Source of the DNA: JAABQG01 sp963726365
GTDB taxonomy: Bacteria > Pseudomonadota > Gammaproteobacteria > Burkholderiales > Burkholderiaceae_C
Length of the DNA stretch: 64,000 nucleotides
Direction: 5' to 3'
Assembly: GCA_963726365.1 (NCBI GenBank)
Contig: CAVSCI010000009.1
Location: forward strand, 137,623-201,622
Part shown: positions 63,062 through 64,000 of the stretch, one piece after another
Layout of the letters: each line of letters begins with the position of its first letter
Numbering within the stretch: position 1 is the stretch's first letter
Translations under genes and position numbers: made by a program
Notes under the pieces: generated by a model
Database searches by the model: none
What the model saw: only the letters and a program-made list of their open reading frames with translations
Told to the model about the DNA's origin: nothing

Positions 63062-63946
63062 ATGACCGGAAAATCGTCGCGCCGCGCCTTGCTGGCGCTG
63101 GCCTGCGCAACCATGGCGCTGCTGGGGGCGTGCAGTTCCAGCGAAATCGTCGATCCCTTCACCCCCACGCGGATCCTGTCGGTGGGCGACGGCTTCAGCG
63201 ACCTGGGGCAGGACGGCAGGCGCTACACCGTCAACGATGGTTCGCTCAACATCTGGTCCCAGTACATGGCCGCGCTGTACGGCCTGCCCCTTGTGGCGTC
63301 GGACCAGGGCGGGCTGTCGTATGCGCGCGGCGACGCGCTGGTCAGCAGCGGTCCCAACAGCATCGAAGCCCAGGTGGACAAGATGCTGGCCGCCAACAAG
63401 TTCGCCGCGGGCGACCTCGTGGTCCTCAATGGCGGCGTTGCCGACATCGTCACCACGGCGGCTCGGACCGACATCACCTACGACCAGAAGGTCGCCAGCC
63501 TGAACGCGGCGGGACTCGCAATGGCCGCCCAGGTCAACCGTATCGTGCAGGCCGGTGCCACGCACGTTCTGGCGGCCGGTGTATGGCCTCTCGGCCAGAC
63601 GCCGCTGGGGACGGAAACCGGGCAGGTGACCAACCTGAACAACCTGACGCTGGCGTTCAATAACGCCTTCAAGATCGGGATGGTCAACCTGGGCGCCAAT
63701 GTGCTGTGGCTTGATTCGGCCACGTACTACAACAATGTTTACTACAACCCGACCGCGTACCCACCGCTGAACAACGTTGTGACCAAGGCTTGCACAACGG
63801 TCCTGGTGACCGATTGCACGCCGGCCACCATCACCCCGGGATTCGACTACAACACCCTGTTGTTCGCCAACGGCGTGTACCCGACACCTTCGGGTCACCG
63901 GCTGCTGGGCCAATACGCGCAGAACCAGGTGAAGAACCGCTGGTAG
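63062..63946 (+). CDS. SGNH-fold lipoprotein that appears to lack catalytic residues
   Basis: A 294-residue protein with a lipobox (LLGAC, Cys24), so an outer- or inner-membrane lipoprotein facing the periplasm. It aligns with the blocks of GDSL/SGNH esterases: block I is VGDGFSD (41-47), where the nucleophile Ser is Gly44; block III GxND is GVAD (125-128), lacking Asn; block V D-x-x-H is N-x-x-Y (270-273) in NGVYPTPSGH. If the alignment holds, Ser, Asn, Asp and His are all replaced, so it is probably a non-catalytic relative. Other signatures such as GLPLVASDQGGLSYARG fit the family. GGAG precedes the ATG. Confidence 0.8.
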   Translation: MTGKSSRRALLALACATMALLGACSSSEIVDPFTPTRILSVGDGFSDLGQDGRRYTVNDGSLNIWSQYMAALYGLPLVASDQGGLSYARGDALVSSGPNSIEAQVDKMLAANKFAAGDLVVLNGGVADIVTTAARTDITYDQKVASLNAAGLAMAAQVNRIVQAGATHVLAAGVWPLGQTPLGTETGQVTNLNNLTLAFNNAFKIGMVNLGANVLWLDSATYYNNVYYNPTAYPPLNNVVTKACTTVLVTDCTPATITPGFDYNTLLFANGVYPTPSGHRLLGQYAQNQVKNRW

Positions 63947-64000
63947 GCGCGCCCACCCCCTGGCAGGATTTTCCTGGCCGACCATGAAAAAAGCCGACCC

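Overview
The window is GC-rich chromosomal DNA from a betaproteobacterium, most likely Burkholderiales and probably a Comamonadaceae-like lineage. This is inferred from gene order (recG-oxyR; dprA and a LysM gene divergent from def-fmt; pgk ... pyk ... fba-purC-purE-purK-sua5), from the protein sequences, and from short interspersed repeats typical of that family. I see no prophage, insertion sequence, CRISPR array, plasmid gene or defence island. The content is mostly housekeeping with a few accessory modules.

Layout. 1-1.2 kb: end of a membrane/zinc-ribbon protein and a small membrane protein. 1.2-3.5 kb: tgt and queA (queuosine synthesis, minus strand), divergent from recG-oxyR, a DyP-type peroxidase and ubiA. 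8.6-12.7 kb: proC (minus), then glpK-glpD. 12.7-21.7 kb: the spc and alpha ribosomal-protein operons from rplN to rplQ, including secY and rpoA, starting at a strong promoter right after glpD. 21.7-22.7 kb: initiator tRNA, a 17-kDa-type surface antigen and tRNA-Arg(CCG). 22.9-24.7 kb: an ElaB/YqjE/YqjK-like trio and a membrane-anchored cytochrome c. 24.8-29.8 kb: a YheT hydrolase, an NTF2-like protein, LemA and two TPM-domain proteins, and a cNMP-binding protein. 29.8-33.9 kb: type IV pilin with two Wzy_C/PglL-type oligosaccharyltransferases. 34.0-38.3 kb: an Lrp-type regulator divergent from a giant indolepyruvate ferredoxin oxidoreductase. 38.35-40.1 kb: a cobalt-type nitrile hydratase operon. 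40.3-46.1 kb: yajC-secD-secF and a DUF1631 protein. 46.1-51.6 kb: dprA, LysM, def, fmt, azlC, azlD. 51.7-64 kb: pgk, a fatty-acid desaturase, pyk, an LpxD homologue, fba, purC, a CnoX-like thioredoxin, purE, purK, sua5 and an SGNH-fold lipoprotein.

Two points affect how the window should be read. First, twelve genes, several of them essential, are each broken by one single-base indel, eleven insertions and one deletion, mostly in short homopolymers. Removing or adding that base restores a full-length protein of normal size in every case, so these are most likely sequencing or assembly errors. One of them creates an apparent SecD-SecF fusion and another an apparent QueA-Tgt fusion. Second, two families of short interspersed repeats are present. 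Family A has seven copies with a 17-nt core, a constant 6-nt spacer and a GCTAT-type end. Family B has two copies around and inside purK. Several copies lie inside coding sequences or supply start or stop regions.

Other points of interest are a terminal lipoprotein that keeps the SGNH fold signature but appears to have lost all its catalytic residues, a candidate sigma-54 promoter before the pilin gene, and paired hairpins before rpsD.
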